Assembly (NCBI RefSeq): GCF_004340465.1
Contig: NZ_SLVV01000013.1
Span: 115,525 to 179,524 of the forward strand
DNA from: Mesobacillus foraminis
Lineage (GTDB): Bacteria > Bacillota > Bacilli > Bacillales > Cytobacillaceae
Direction: 5' to 3'
DNA length: 64,000 nt
Position 1 is the stretch's first letter, and the number at the start of each line of letters is the position of its first letter. Shown here piece by piece: positions 33,267 through 42,386 of this stretch. Made by a program: the position numbers and the translations under genes. A model generated the notes under the pieces. It was given only the letters and a program-made list of their open reading frames with translations, made no database searches and was not told where the DNA came from.

Positions 33267-33978
33267 ACAACGATTTATTTCTTTGTAATTCTGCTAACTT
33301 ATTTTTGGAAACCTTTGCTGTCTCCTGATAATTTTTAAAATATGCTTTGTACGTTTGCCCTACCGTTTCAATCCTATTTAAATATTGCAAATTAATAATA
33401 TAGGAACGATGAGAGGCAGCAAAGCGAGAATCTAGGATTTCTTCAAGGTTCGTTAATGCCTCATTTAACTCTATTTTTTGATCCACCGTATGGATCACAG
33501 CCTTTCGATCTGCCCGTTCAATAAATATAATGTCCTCTAACGGTATAAAAGAAAACTGATTCGATTGTTTAACCATTAAATCTTTCTTAATAGATGGCTG
33601 CTCTTTCCTTGCTGACGCTACAGAAAAAGCCTCTGCACGGCCGAGAGCTGCATAAAGACGGTCACGATCAATAGGCTTGATAATGTAATCGATTGCATTT
33701 ACATCAAAAGCTTCTAACGCAAAATTATCATGGCCGGTGATAAAGATGATTTGAATGGACGAGACCATCTTTTTGCAAGATTTCACTGCCTCCATGCCGT
33801 TCAGCAATGGCATATTGATATCAACTAAAATGATGTCAGGTTTTTCTTTCATTACCATGCAAATTAAGTCCTCCCCATTCTCGGCTTCTCCGACAATTTG
33901 AAAGTTTTGCAGTGGTTTAATTAGATGCTTCAATAATTTTCTAGATGGTGCATGGTCCTCTGCGATTAGAACCCTCAT
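33265..33978 (-). CDS. LytTR-family response regulator
   Basis: 237 residues. Receiver domain 1-115 with acidic Asp8, phosphoacceptor Asp53 in ILVDINMPLLNG, Thr81 region and Lys101 in IIKPID. A LytTR DNA-binding domain occupies about 130-235, with SFIPLEDIIFIERADRK and the SHRSYIINLQYLNRIE stretch that contacts DNA in this family. It is divergent from the kinase-binding-protein fusion gene (228 bases between starts), with AGGAGGT before its ATG, so the two form a two-component pair. Targets are not visible; LytTR proteins bind direct repeats, which I could not identify with confidence in the neighbouring promoters. Confidence 0.9.
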   Translation of the reverse strand: MRVLIAEDHAPSRKLLKHLIKPLQNFQIVGEAENGEDLICMVMKEKPDIILVDINMPLLNGMEAVKSCKKMVSSIQIIFITGHDNFALEAFDVNAIDYIIKPIDRDRLYAALGRAEAFSVASARKEQPSIKKDLMVKQSNQFSFIPLEDIIFIERADRKAVIHTVDQKIELNEALTNLEEILDSRFAASHRSYIINLQYLNRIETVGQTYKAYFKNYQETAKVSKNKLAELQRNKSL

Positions 33979-34206
33979 AGGATGACCTCCTGTTAAATGC
34001 TTTAAGTTATTGAAACATTAATATAAGTAAATGGAAAAGACTTTTTGAAATCGTTAACAAATCACTTTTAGTATAAGGCAGTTTAAGCGGCAAAGAAAGT
34101 AATTAAACACAATTTGCTAATAGTGTTTTTTCTGTTTTCTGTGATTATACTAACACTATAGCTTCAGAAAAATGTACGACTATTCGTTAAAAGGCAGGAT
34201 AAGAAA
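33979..34206. promoter_or_regulatory. Divergent promoter region of the sensor-kinase pair
   Basis: AT-rich 228-base gap between the regulator and the fused kinase. It lacks the TGTAATCGATTACA operator, so this pair is probably outside the LacI regulon. A TGATTATACT extended -10-like stretch lies near 34141-34150 for the kinase, without a convincing -35. Confidence 0.35.
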
Positions 34207-36768
34207 ATGGAACTCACCCCTAACGAAAATTTATATAAAGAAGTTCTACAGACCATGTCTGAATACGTCATTATTCAGGAAAAGTCAGGTAAAATGATTG
34301 CACTTAATGAAAATGCGGAAACAGTGCTCGGTGTTAAATCAGAATTTTTTACAGACTCAAGCTTTCAGCAACTTGAATATATAAAAGAAGACGGTACACC
34401 ACTGCCCTATTCCCAATTGCCAGGAATGATCACACTCGAGAAAGGGATCCCTTTTTATAACTATGTGGTGGGAGTGATTGATCCTGAATCCAGTACCAAA
34501 TGGCTTTCAATAAATTCAAAACCTCTCAACATGCGTAAAGATGGTGAACAGGCTGCCCTTATTACCCTTTCGGATATCACCGAACGAAAAAAAATGGAAC
34601 AAACCATTATTCATGCGAAAGAAGAGGCAGAAAAGGCAAATCTGGCTAAATCAGACTTTCTCTCAAAAATGAGCCATGAACTCCGGACACCCCTGAATGG
34701 AATACTTGGCTTTGCCCAGCTGTTAGAAATAGATGATTCCTTAAATGATGAGCAGCGTGACTTTGTCCAGGAGATACTAGGCGGTGGAAGACATTTATTA
34801 AGCTTAATTAATGATATTTTAGATCTATCAAGAATAGATACCGGCCAATTACAAGTTTCAATCAAAAAGGTAGATCTTCAAACCATTATTACTGAATGTA
34901 TCAATATCGTGCAGCCGCTTGCCAAGAAGAAAAGAATTCACATACATAACCAACTGGATCAATCACAAACCATGTCGGTTCTGGCTGATCCCATTCGCCT
35001 GAAACAAATCCTTCTGAATCTGCTGGATAACGCCATTAAATATAACCAAGAAGACGGCAAAGTTATGATTTACTCTTATTTAAAAAGAAATGATGCTGTT
35101 ATCCATATCGCCGATACTGGGATCGGGCTTTCAGTTGAGGAGTATCAAAAAGTGTTTGTTCCATTTTACAGAATTAAAGGAACACAAGAAGAAGGTACTG
35201 GGATAGGATTGTCATTAGTGAAACAGCTTGTCCAGCTAATGGGAGGAAAAATTAGTGTCACAAGCCAGAAAGGAATAGGCAGCGACTTTTACTTTAGTCT
35301 CCCTCTTCCCGATGATTTAAAGGCCGCGATGCACTGGGAGGAAGGAGTGATCGGACTTCCAATAAAGAGCGGTAAATCAGAGCAATATTGCTTGCTGTAT
35401 ATTGAAGATAATCAATCCAATTTAAACTTGGTAAAGAACATCCTGAAATCGCAGTCCTCCTACACGCTCTTAACGGCTCGATCTGGAATAGAAGGATTAG
35501 ACCTCGCTAGGACAAATAAAGTCGATTTAATCCTGCTGGATCTGAACCTCCCGGATATCCATGGCTTCGAAGTATTTAAGATTTTAAAAACAAATGAAAA
35601 TACGAGAGACATTGCCGTTATCGCTGTAAGTGCCAATGCCATGCCTAAGGACATACAGCAGACATTAGGCCTGGGGTTTGATAATTATATTACAAAACCT
35701 GTTAATGTAAAGGAGTTCTTAACAACAATATACGAAACTTTAACTAGTACGATTAATCAAAATATACCTGAACATAAAATTTTAAGTACCGGACCAAACG
35801 GAGAGGAAGCTGTATCGGCCAAGACACTGCAGTTGTCTTTGAAAGATCTGAAAAAGCTTAGAGAAAAGAACTATACAGCTGCTATTGCCATGCACTATAC
35901 AGGGAATAATTGGGCAAGAGCACAAATCGAAGGGTTGAAGACAACTTTTAATAAAATGGGGATTAGGGTTGTAGCTGTAACTGATGCCGAATTTAACTGG
36001 GAAAAGCAAGTTGCAGACATTCAAAAGATATTAGCAAAAAAACCCGACATTATTGTTAGTCTTCCCATCGACCCGCTATCAACCGCGGGTGCCTTTCAAA
36101 CCGCAGCTCAATCAGGTGTTAAGCTGGTTTTTATGGACAATACACCATACGGGTTGGAAGCGGGTGAGGATTATGTAAGCGTCGTTTCAGCTGACAATTA
36201 TGGAAACGGGGCCTATGCCGCCGACATTATGGCAGAGAAAATAGGTTTTAAAGGCAAGATTGGGGTCATATACCACGATGCTGATTTTTTTGTAACGAAA
36301 CAAAGATTAACGGCCTTTGAAAAGACGATTAGAGAAAGTTATCCTGACATTCGAATCATAGCCCGCAGCGGTTTTACTAGTCCAAATGATGGGAAAGAGC
36401 TTGCAGACGCTATGATTTCTCAACACCTCGATTTGAAGGGAATCTTTGTTGTATGGGATTTAGTGGCCGAAGGTGCTATGGCCTCCGCACGTGCCTTAGG
36501 CAAACATGATTTAGTTATTACGACAATCGATTTGGGTACCAATGCTGCTGTAGAAATTGCAAAAGATGGACTTATCAAGGGATCTGGTTCTCAGATGCCC
36601 TACCATCAAGGAGTGGCCGAGGCAATCCTTGCCGGTTATGCACTGCTCGGCAAACCAGCACCAGCTTATGTTGCTGTACCGGCTCTAAAAGTAACGAAAG
36701 AAAATCTTCTTGAAGCATGGAAACTTGTATATAACAAAGATCCCTCAGAATTAAATAGGTACATATAA
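34207..36768 (+). CDS. Soluble hybrid histidine kinase fused to a sugar-binding-protein domain (PAS-HisKA-HATPase-REC-PBP)
   Basis: 853 residues. PAS about 9-125 (YVIIQEKSGKMIALNENAE, ending LITLSDITERKK). HisKA with phosphoacceptor His157 in MSHELRTPLNG. ATPase N box about 270-280 (LNLLDNAIKYN), G1 ADTGIG 302-307, G2 GTGIGLSL 330-337. Receiver about 393-512 with Asp445 in LILLDLNLPD and Lys near 497 in ITKPVN. Then, after a few residues, a complete type I periplasmic-binding domain from about 517 to the end: TINQNIPEHKILSTGPNGEE, AAIAMHYTGNNWARAQIEGL, VSVVSADNYGNGAYAADIM, IGVIYHDADFFVTKQR. This part aligns over its whole length with the lipoproteins at 24003, 25211 and 31219, including their linker block, but there is no signal peptide, lipid cysteine or membrane helix anywhere. 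It should therefore sense a sugar in the cytoplasm. No Hpt domain is seen. The start follows AGGAT. Confidence 0.92.
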   Translation: MELTPNENLYKEVLQTMSEYVIIQEKSGKMIALNENAETVLGVKSEFFTDSSFQQLEYIKEDGTPLPYSQLPGMITLEKGIPFYNYVVGVIDPESSTKWLSINSKPLNMRKDGEQAALITLSDITERKKMEQTIIHAKEEAEKANLAKSDFLSKMSHELRTPLNGILGFAQLLEIDDSLNDEQRDFVQEILGGGRHLLSLINDILDLSRIDTGQLQVSIKKVDLQTIITECINIVQPLAKKKRIHIHNQLDQSQTMSVLADPIRLKQILLNLLDNAIKYNQEDGKVMIYSYLKRNDAVIHIADTGIGLSVEEYQKVFVPFYRIKGTQEEGTGIGLSLVKQLVQLMGGKISVTSQKGIGSDFYFSLPLPDDLKAAMHWEEGVIGLPIKSGKSEQYCLLYIEDNQSNLNLVKNILKSQSSYTLLTARSGIEGLDLARTNKVDLILLDLNLPDIHGFEVFKILKTNENTRDIAVIAVSANAMPKDIQQTLGLGFDNYITKPVNVKEFLTTIYETLTSTINQNIPEHKILSTGPNGEEAVSAKTLQLSLKDLKKLREKNYTAAIAMHYTGNNWARAQIEGLKTTFNKMGIRVVAVTDAEFNWEKQVADIQKILAKKPDIIVSLPIDPLSTAGAFQTAAQSGVKLVFMDNTPYGLEAGEDYVSVVSADNYGNGAYAADIMAEKIGFKGKIGVIYHDADFFVTKQRLTAFEKTIRESYPDIRIIARSGFTSPNDGKELADAMISQHLDLKGIFVVWDLVAEGAMASARALGKHDLVITTIDLGTNAAVEIAKDGLIKGSGSQMPYHQGVAEAILAGYALLGKPAPAYVAVPALKVTKENLLEAWKLVYNKDPSELNRYI

Positions 36769-37456
36769 CTCAAATAAAGCCATGAAGCATCCAAAGAAAA
36801 AACCAACTTCCATTTATGATTAGGGCGTCACTACCTGTCCCATTCCTTTCAACTGCCACGCGACAGGCAGTGGCCACACCACCTACATCTTTATAAATGC
36901 AAAAGAGGTTTTTTCTTTTTAAAGGTCATGGATGAATTTTGGGAAGAGCTTATACATTTCAAGTGAAATCACGATCGTTATCTTTATATAAAATAATGCT
37001 AAAATTTGAGAATGAGTAACGGTAATAGGTGCCTAGTTTGTGGTTTTCCGGAGCTTTTCTTAAACGGGGTATAACTGGAATTAATTTTTTGGAGTGGCCG
37101 AACCAATTCCTGGTGCGACTACGTCTTGTTTAGGGCTTTAAAAAGAGGAAATACTTCCCCTACCTCTTATGATCAATAATATTAACATTAATAATTTTAA
37201 TTAGAAATTTATTATTGTTAATGTTAGTTAGAAAAATAATGCCCCTCCCAAGTAGCAGTTTTGAATTAAGCCAAAAGAAAAATAGACTTCACCACTATAG
37301 GATTTCTTTCCTTTTACTCCTTCATAGATACTAATGAATTGGAGGAAGCCGATGTATTTACATAACCAATTAAATTATATTTCCATCCCATTGACTTTTT
37401 TTAAGAAGGAGATTGCATGACTTACTCGTATTTATAGGGTAAGGAGTGTGAGATTT
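36769..37456. other. Non-coding stretch before the arabinofuranosidase gene
   Basis: No gene recognised. A long AT-rich imperfect inverted repeat (ATTAACATTAATAATT against AATTTATTATTGTTAATG) lies at about 37183-37228 and could be a regulatory site or transcript hairpin. A second, GC-richer stretch near 36830-36885 has no clear meaning. Confidence 0.4.
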
Positions 37457-38944
37457 GTGGCTAAATTAGAAATTAATTCAAGGAGAGAACTTAGCAAAAG
37501 AGATAAGAAAATTTTCGGTCACTTCCTGGAGCATTTTCATCGCCAAATCTACGGAGGAATTTTTGATCCGGACTCAGCATTTTCGAACAGCAGTGGTTTT
37601 CGCCAGGATGTTTTGGAAGCGCTCAAAAGAATCGAGGTGCCGATTATACGCTGGCCTGGTGGATGCTTTGTTTCTGCCTACCACTGGAAAAACGGAATAG
37701 GAAAACAACGGACGCCTTATTTTGACAAAGCCTGGCGGGTAGAAGAGCCGAATAGCTTCGGAACGGATGAATTCATCGAGTATTGCCGGTTGCTTGGAGC
37801 CGAGCCTTATATATGTACCAATGCTGGGACAGGTTCTGCTGAGGAAATGAGCGATTGGGTTGAATATTGTAACCTTCCATCCGAAGGGAAATGGGCGAAG
37901 CTCCGTATTGAAAATGGCCATCCCGAGCCTTATAACGTAAAATATTGGAGCATTGGGAATGAAAATTATGGCGACTGGGAAATGGGAGCCAAGGATGTTA
38001 AGGAATGGGGACGGTTCGTTAGGGAATCGGCCAAGATGATGAAGCGTGTGGACCCTACCATTGAGCTCATGGCAGCGAGTATTTCAGATTTGGATTGGAA
38101 TCTGGATCTCCTTCGTGAAGCTGGACAATATCTCGATTGGATTTCGATTCATGACTATTGGGATAAACTGCATAACGTAAACGATTTATCAGATTACGAG
38201 ACTTGTATCGCGTATACAATGGACATCGAGCAGCCTATACTAAAGACGAAATATATCCTTGGCTCACTTGGCTATTTAGGAAAAATTCGTATTTCCTTTG
38301 ATGAATGGAATCTTCGGGGCTGGCACCATCCGCATGTGAACTCGGGAACGGATGATTATTTAACCCCTAGGGATAAAAATGATATCAACTCAAGCTATAC
38401 AATGGCTGATGCTGTGTTTACAGCTTGTTTTTTAAACCAATGTCTCAAACATAGTGATGTAGTGGGAATGGCCAATTTCTCTCCCACTGTCAATACAAGA
38501 GGAGCGATCTTTACTCATCCCGAAGGAATTGTCTTGAGACCGACTTATTTTGTGTATGAACTCTATACTCGTTACCTTGGGGATATCATCATCGACTCTT
38601 GGATGTCGGAGGATTCCAACTTCCTCCTGGAAAAGGCCAATAAGACCACTCGCATCCCGTTTTTGGATGCGATCGCCACCAAACGTTCGGGAAGTGAAAA
38701 TTTACGGATTGCTTTGGTTAATCGCCATCCTGACAGAGTGGAAACGGTATCCATTCAGTTTGACAGTTCAATCCAGTATTCAAGTGCTGTATTCTACAGT
38801 GTGATTGGAGATTCGAAAGACGCTTATAATGATATCGGAAAAGAACGGGTTCGAACCATTGAACAGCCTCTAAAGTTGGATATGCAATCAAATCTTGAAG
38901 TTGAAATCCTGCCCCATTCAGTGAACGTCTTGGTAATAAAGTAA
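37457..38944 (+). CDS. abfA: GH51 alpha-L-arabinofuranosidase
   Basis: 495 residues from the GTG at 37457, which lies ten bases after AAGGAG; the GTG three codons upstream touches the ribosome site and is rejected. Family 51 signatures are clear: FGHFLEHFHRQIYGG, RWPGGCFVSAYHW, the acid/base Glu169 in WSIGNENYG and the nucleophile Glu283 in ISFDEWNLRGW; a C-terminal beta domain ends the protein. There is no signal peptide, so it acts inside the cell on imported arabino-oligosaccharides, releasing L-arabinose. It is monocistronic, next to but not obviously part of the sugar regulon (no LacI-type operator). Confidence 0.92.
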   Translation: MAKLEINSRRELSKRDKKIFGHFLEHFHRQIYGGIFDPDSAFSNSSGFRQDVLEALKRIEVPIIRWPGGCFVSAYHWKNGIGKQRTPYFDKAWRVEEPNSFGTDEFIEYCRLLGAEPYICTNAGTGSAEEMSDWVEYCNLPSEGKWAKLRIENGHPEPYNVKYWSIGNENYGDWEMGAKDVKEWGRFVRESAKMMKRVDPTIELMAASISDLDWNLDLLREAGQYLDWISIHDYWDKLHNVNDLSDYETCIAYTMDIEQPILKTKYILGSLGYLGKIRISFDEWNLRGWHHPHVNSGTDDYLTPRDKNDINSSYTMADAVFTACFLNQCLKHSDVVGMANFSPTVNTRGAIFTHPEGIVLRPTYFVYELYTRYLGDIIIDSWMSEDSNFLLEKANKTTRIPFLDAIATKRSGSENLRIALVNRHPDRVETVSIQFDSSIQYSSAVFYSVIGDSKDAYNDIGKERVRTIEQPLKLDMQSNLEVEILPHSVNVLVIK

Positions 38945-38974
38945 AGATATCTTTGGTTCATTGAGAAATTAAAC

Positions 38975-39007
38975 AGCGAAGAGACCGTAAATACAGGTCC
39001 CTTCGCT
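38975..39007 (+). terminator. Stem-loop after the arabinofuranosidase gene
   Basis: AGCGAAGAGACC pairs with GGTCCCTTCGCT (38975-38986 with 38996-39007, one bulge). There is no T run, so termination is uncertain. The rest of 38945-39337 shows no gene. Confidence 0.5.
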
Positions 39008-39337
39008 GACTGAAAGGCAGGCTGGGCCTTCACTAACCCATCATCAATTTTTATATGTTTTTTTAAGGCTATGCTCAATACCCCTTAATCTTTCCGTCGC
39101 ATATTCGTGGAGTTAAATTAACTTTGTTTATAGAGTTCCCCCCTGCCCGCTTTCCATTGCCACCAATCAATCTAGTTTAGGTAGCATAATAATAACCTCC
39201 AAATGCTTAGTCTAAAGAAAGGCCCAGCTAAAGCTTAAAAATAATTAACCTTTATAAGAGAACTAATGGTAACACTAAGGATAGATAAATTTATGGTATA
39301 ATATAATATATATAATGGAAAAGAAAGAGATTTTAAA

Positions 39338-39871
39338 ATGCTGATAGATTTAACAACCAACAAAGAAGTTGAGTTTTATTTTCGTAAAGTTGACCGGGCT
39401 GAAATTAAAAAGAATACTTATTTACCCGACAATGGATGGGATTTTAATTGGCTTCATCCGATTTCACATGAATTTGAAGTCTTTGGCTTAGTTACCCAAT
39501 CTAATCATGACTTTGTAGAAGGGTTAATTGCTCTGAAACAAAACCATGATCCAGACTTTATGTGTATTGATATCGACATAGTGGAATCTTCCCCAATCAA
39601 TAAAAAAATAATAAAAGGAATTCCTAACTTGCGGAGAAATTATAAAGGTGTAGGCCGGTGTTTAATCGCGTTTGCTTGCCAGTATAGTCTGGATAAGGGT
39701 TTTGATGGTTTTGTAGGTTTAACTTCTAAAACATCAAAGTTTCCTTTTTATGAAAGCATGGGGGCAATTCATACATTCGGTCAGCAGTATATGTTTAACG
39801 ATATTGCTTCCCAAAAACTTGTGAAAACTTATTTTCCAGGAGGTGTCTTATGGTCGCCAAAGCAAATTTGA
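39338..39871 (+). CDS. GNAT-family N-acetyltransferase
   Basis: 177 residues. The acetyl-CoA loop is recognisable in RNYKGVGRCLIAFACQYSL, where R-x-x-G-V-G-R replaces the usual Q/R-x-x-G-x-G/A, and the C-terminal strand has FYESMGA, typical of GNAT enzymes. The substrate cannot be inferred. Its last 22 bases overlap a small gene, and the two end at a common terminator. GNAT plus small-protein pairs can be toxin-antitoxin modules, but the partner here lacks a clear DNA-binding motif and follows the enzyme. Confidence 0.8.
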   Translation: MLIDLTTNKEVEFYFRKVDRAEIKKNTYLPDNGWDFNWLHPISHEFEVFGLVTQSNHDFVEGLIALKQNHDPDFMCIDIDIVESSPINKKIIKGIPNLRRNYKGVGRCLIAFACQYSLDKGFDGFVGLTSKTSKFPFYESMGAIHTFGQQYMFNDIASQKLVKTYFPGGVLWSPKQI

Positions 39872-40104
39872 GAACTGTATTGAAACAAGCACAAAACGGG
39901 TATACTCTAAAAAGGAGTGATACTATGTTGCGTGAAGAAATTGAAAAATTTGATAATGCATTTCCTGATGGTGTTTTTGCATTCCCACCAAGCCCTGAAG
40001 CCCCGAAGGTTAGAATAAGAGCCCTAGACAAATACTGTAGAGAAAAAGGAATCACCCCCCGTGATCTTAGTAAAGAAGAAATGGAACAATTTCTAGTTTA
40101 TTAA
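39850..40104 (+). CDS. Small protein of unknown function coupled to the GNAT gene
   Basis: 84 residues if started at 39850, where AGGAGGTG precedes ATG. A second ATG at 39925 has its own strong AAGGAG seven bases upstream and would give a 59-residue form beginning MLREEIEKFDNAFPDG. The C-terminal part (RALDKYCREKGITPRDLSKE, then EMEQFL) is helical and charged, with the look of a small adaptor or antitoxin. Two good ribosome sites may mean two isoforms. The function is not recognised. Confidence 0.6.
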   Translation: MVAKANLRTVLKQAQNGYTLKRSDTMLREEIEKFDNAFPDGVFAFPPSPEAPKVRIRALDKYCREKGITPRDLSKEEMEQFLVY

Positions 40105-40128
40105 AATCGCTTTTATAATTAAGAGGCT

Positions 40129-40160
40129 GTCTCAAAAGTATAACTTTTGGGACTTTTTTT
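40129..40160 (+). terminator. Terminator of the GNAT/small-protein unit
   Basis: GTCTCAAAAGT pairs with ACTTTTGGGAC (40129-40139 with 40143-40153), followed by seven T. The GAGGCTGTCTCAAAAGT sequence recalls insertion-sequence ends in Bacillus, but no transposase is near. Confidence 0.8.
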
Positions 40161-40735
40161 GTTACAAGAACCTTAATTTAAGTATGTAAAATACGTAGAA
40201 TTGCCCTGATTATAGGGTTTGGTACAAGTATGGCAATGATCCTAGGAAAGATATTGGTATGCATTTACAAGGCTTATTTTTAAAGCTTTACCATCCCCGT
40301 AACCGCCGATTGGTGATCTCAGATACCAAATATCGGTGAAGTCATGATCCGTCCATCCATTCTCTCCAATACATTTCAGCCGTCCGCTTGCAATTTTCGC
40401 TCGAAGGGTACAGATTACTGTTAAAAAGGGGGTCGTTCCATATCCCTAAAACTGGCTTTTTCCCTCCAGCTGGGCTAACAAAGGACTGCAAAGTTTCCAT
40501 GTGGAAATTCTGCAGCCCCTTCATCTCTTGTTTTTTTATCCTTATGAGCTGATCATTTGCTACCTCTTAAAATTAGCTTCTCCCTTCCTCTCTTCTGTAT
40601 TACTGACCCTAAAATGAAAATAGAAAACTACACATGGGACATCTTATAATTTTCCCGTGTTTAGGAATACGGGTACTATTCTCATCGAATTTTCCGATGG
40701 GCACTAAGTCTTTTTAGCAGCATTTAAATTGATCT
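40161..40735. other. Non-coding or decayed stretch
   Basis: On the minus strand 40342-40524 reads 60 codons with a protein-like end (EMYWREWMDG) and a one-base shift continues as DHDFTDIWYLRSPIGGYGDG, so a decayed gene of unknown family is possible. A CCCGT/ACGGG hairpin near 40650-40680 may terminate the ArsR-like gene. Confidence 0.3.
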
Positions 40736-41044
40736 TTAAATTTTCAATTTAATTTCTTTACAGGGTAAATAGTCTATTAAACATTTAATAAATTCAATAT
40801 ATTTAAAATCGGGATTAAGAGAATAAAAATTAACCTGTCCTCTGCGTTTTACGTTGACCATTCTCGCCCTTTTCAACCTGTTAATATCCAAGTTGACACT
40901 TTTTTTCCCAAGGTTAAGGAAGACCATCATTTCATTGACAGTTCTTTCGTCGTCCAATAGTAGTCTTAGCATGTTTAATCGATTGACAGAACTTAAAAAC
41001 TTTAATAATTGAAACGCTGTGATTGTTTCAATTGTGTGTTTCAT
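40736..41044 (-). CDS. ArsR-like winged-helix regulator
   Basis: 102 residues: FQLLKFLSSVNRLNMLRLLLDD, then ERTVNEMMVFLNLGKKSVNLDINRL and the wing ARMVNVKRRGQVNFYSLN. This is the ArsR/SmtB-type fold, with a one-residue-off recognition helix compared with metal sensors; no CxC metal motif is present. A small DNA-binding repressor or activator of unknown targets, standing alone. Confidence 0.75.
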   Translation of the reverse strand: MKHTIETITAFQLLKFLSSVNRLNMLRLLLDDERTVNEMMVFLNLGKKSVNLDINRLKRARMVNVKRRGQVNFYSLNPDFKYIEFIKCLIDYLPCKEIKLKI

Positions 41045-41465
41045 TATACATACACCCCTAATTGCTATCCAAGAAAAATTTCCCTATTGAAAATAATTAT
41101 TTCTAAAGTCTTTATCCGTAAATCCAATCTACTAAAAAAACAATGTCAATGAACAGCGTCTTCTTTAGGGTGGAACATATTTAGATGCAACCAATGCTGA
41201 TCATTCAAATTATTCGTTTTTGCTTCAGGAGCGAAAGCGCTGTCAACAATATGTAGTCATTCTTTCTAATATTTACAAAACAATTATAATTAAGAAGTGT
41301 TTGAGTATCTTTAAACAGTATTTAATAGATTGTTAATTTTTATTATAGCTGTGTAAATTAGAAAAGGCCGATTTTCGGCAAGGGCTGGGAGTGCCAATGT
41401 TGTTGCCTAGCACCATTACATAATATGCTTCCATCTGAAAGGACCCGACTAAATATTTTATCTTC
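41045..41465. other. Intergenic stretch between the regulator and the phn locus
   Basis: No gene recognised in this AT-rich interval. Confidence 0.4.
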
Positions 41466-41500
41466 TCAAAAAAGTAACTGGCCGGAGCATCCAGCCAGTT
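41466..41500 (-). terminator. Terminator of the phosphonate operon
   Basis: AACTGGC/GCCAGTT (41476-41482 with 41494-41500), followed on the minus strand by ACTTTTTT, 14 bases after the last phnE stop. Confidence 0.85.
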
Positions 41501-41513
41501 TGTTTTACGAGAG

Positions 41514-42386
41514 TTACCCATTTACTTTTAGTTTCTTTTTTAATCCCGCTCCGAAAACTTCTAGAAGGATGGCAAGGATGAGGATAAAATAAGTGATTGC
41601 TCCGATTTCCCTGATATCCAAGTAAAAATTGCTTGCCATGAACATATCAAAGCCAATCCCTCCTGCACCGGCTGCAGCGCCCATTGCAACGGCGACGGCA
41701 AAGTTGATTTCAAATCGCAGAAAGGTCCATGAAATCATGTAGGTGAGGGAGGAAGGAATCACAGCTTGAAAGACAATCTGCCACCAGTTTGCCCCACTGG
41801 CTTGCAGAGCCTCTATTGCTCCCCTGTCGAGCTCTTCAAAAGACTCAGAATAAGCTTTTACAAGGTAGCTAACGGAATGAAAAGTCATCCCAATCACGGC
41901 TGCTACGCTTCCAAGGCCGGCTGCCACGGCGAAGATCAAAACCCACAAAACGGTTGGTACTGCCCTGATAAAAGAAACTAATCCTTTGATCAAAAGAGAT
42001 ACTCGCCTTGAGGAAAGATTTTCAGCCGCTAGTAAGCCTAACAGGACGGCTATCAAGCCTCCAAACAACGTAGTCAGAAAAGCGAGACCTAGAGTCACAA
42101 AGACCTGGTGAACTGCTTGGAGAAAGGTAAAATGCTTCAGATGGGGCTCGAGGAACATCACTTTGATATTGGTCAACGTCCCCAAGGCAGCTTCTTTGAA
42201 ATCCACTTCTTTGTAATCAAAGCTCACGAAGGCGTATACCGTTAATACCGTTAACAGGAGAAGTGTTGTCCTCATGACAACAAGTGATTTATTCCACGCT
42301 CTTGATTTTAGCCGTTTATCCGGATAAGGCTTGAGGAATGGATCGGTTGCCGAAGAAACATTGGTCATTTGTTCATTTGCTTCCAT
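41514..42386 (-). CDS. phnE: Phosphonate ABC transporter permease PhnE (second subunit)
   Basis: 290 residues with six hydrophobic segments and the permease loop EALQASGANWWQIVFQAVIP (EAA motif) near residue 200. It pairs with the other PhnE to form the membrane pore for phosphonates. Its ATG overlaps the stop of the first permease gene (TAATG). It is the last gene before the terminator. Confidence 0.92.
   Translation of the reverse strand: MEANEQMTNVSSATDPFLKPYPDKRLKSRAWNKSLVVMRTTLLLLTVLTVYAFVSFDYKEVDFKEAALGTLTNIKVMFLEPHLKHFTFLQAVHQVFVTLGLAFLTTLFGGLIAVLLGLLAAENLSSRRVSLLIKGLVSFIRAVPTVLWVLIFAVAAGLGSVAAVIGMTFHSVSYLVKAYSESFEELDRGAIEALQASGANWWQIVFQAVIPSSLTYMISWTFLRFEINFAVAVAMGAAAGAGGIGFDMFMASNFYLDIREIGAITYFILILAILLEVFGAGLKKKLKVNG

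Noticed and set aside
40120..40160. Insertion-sequence end (GAGGCTGTCTCAAAAGT)
   Set aside because: Only one end is seen, no transposase or matching inverted end is nearby, and the sequence works as a terminator.
41333..41521. 62-codon minus-strand frame after phnE
   Set aside because: Contains the operon terminator hairpin.
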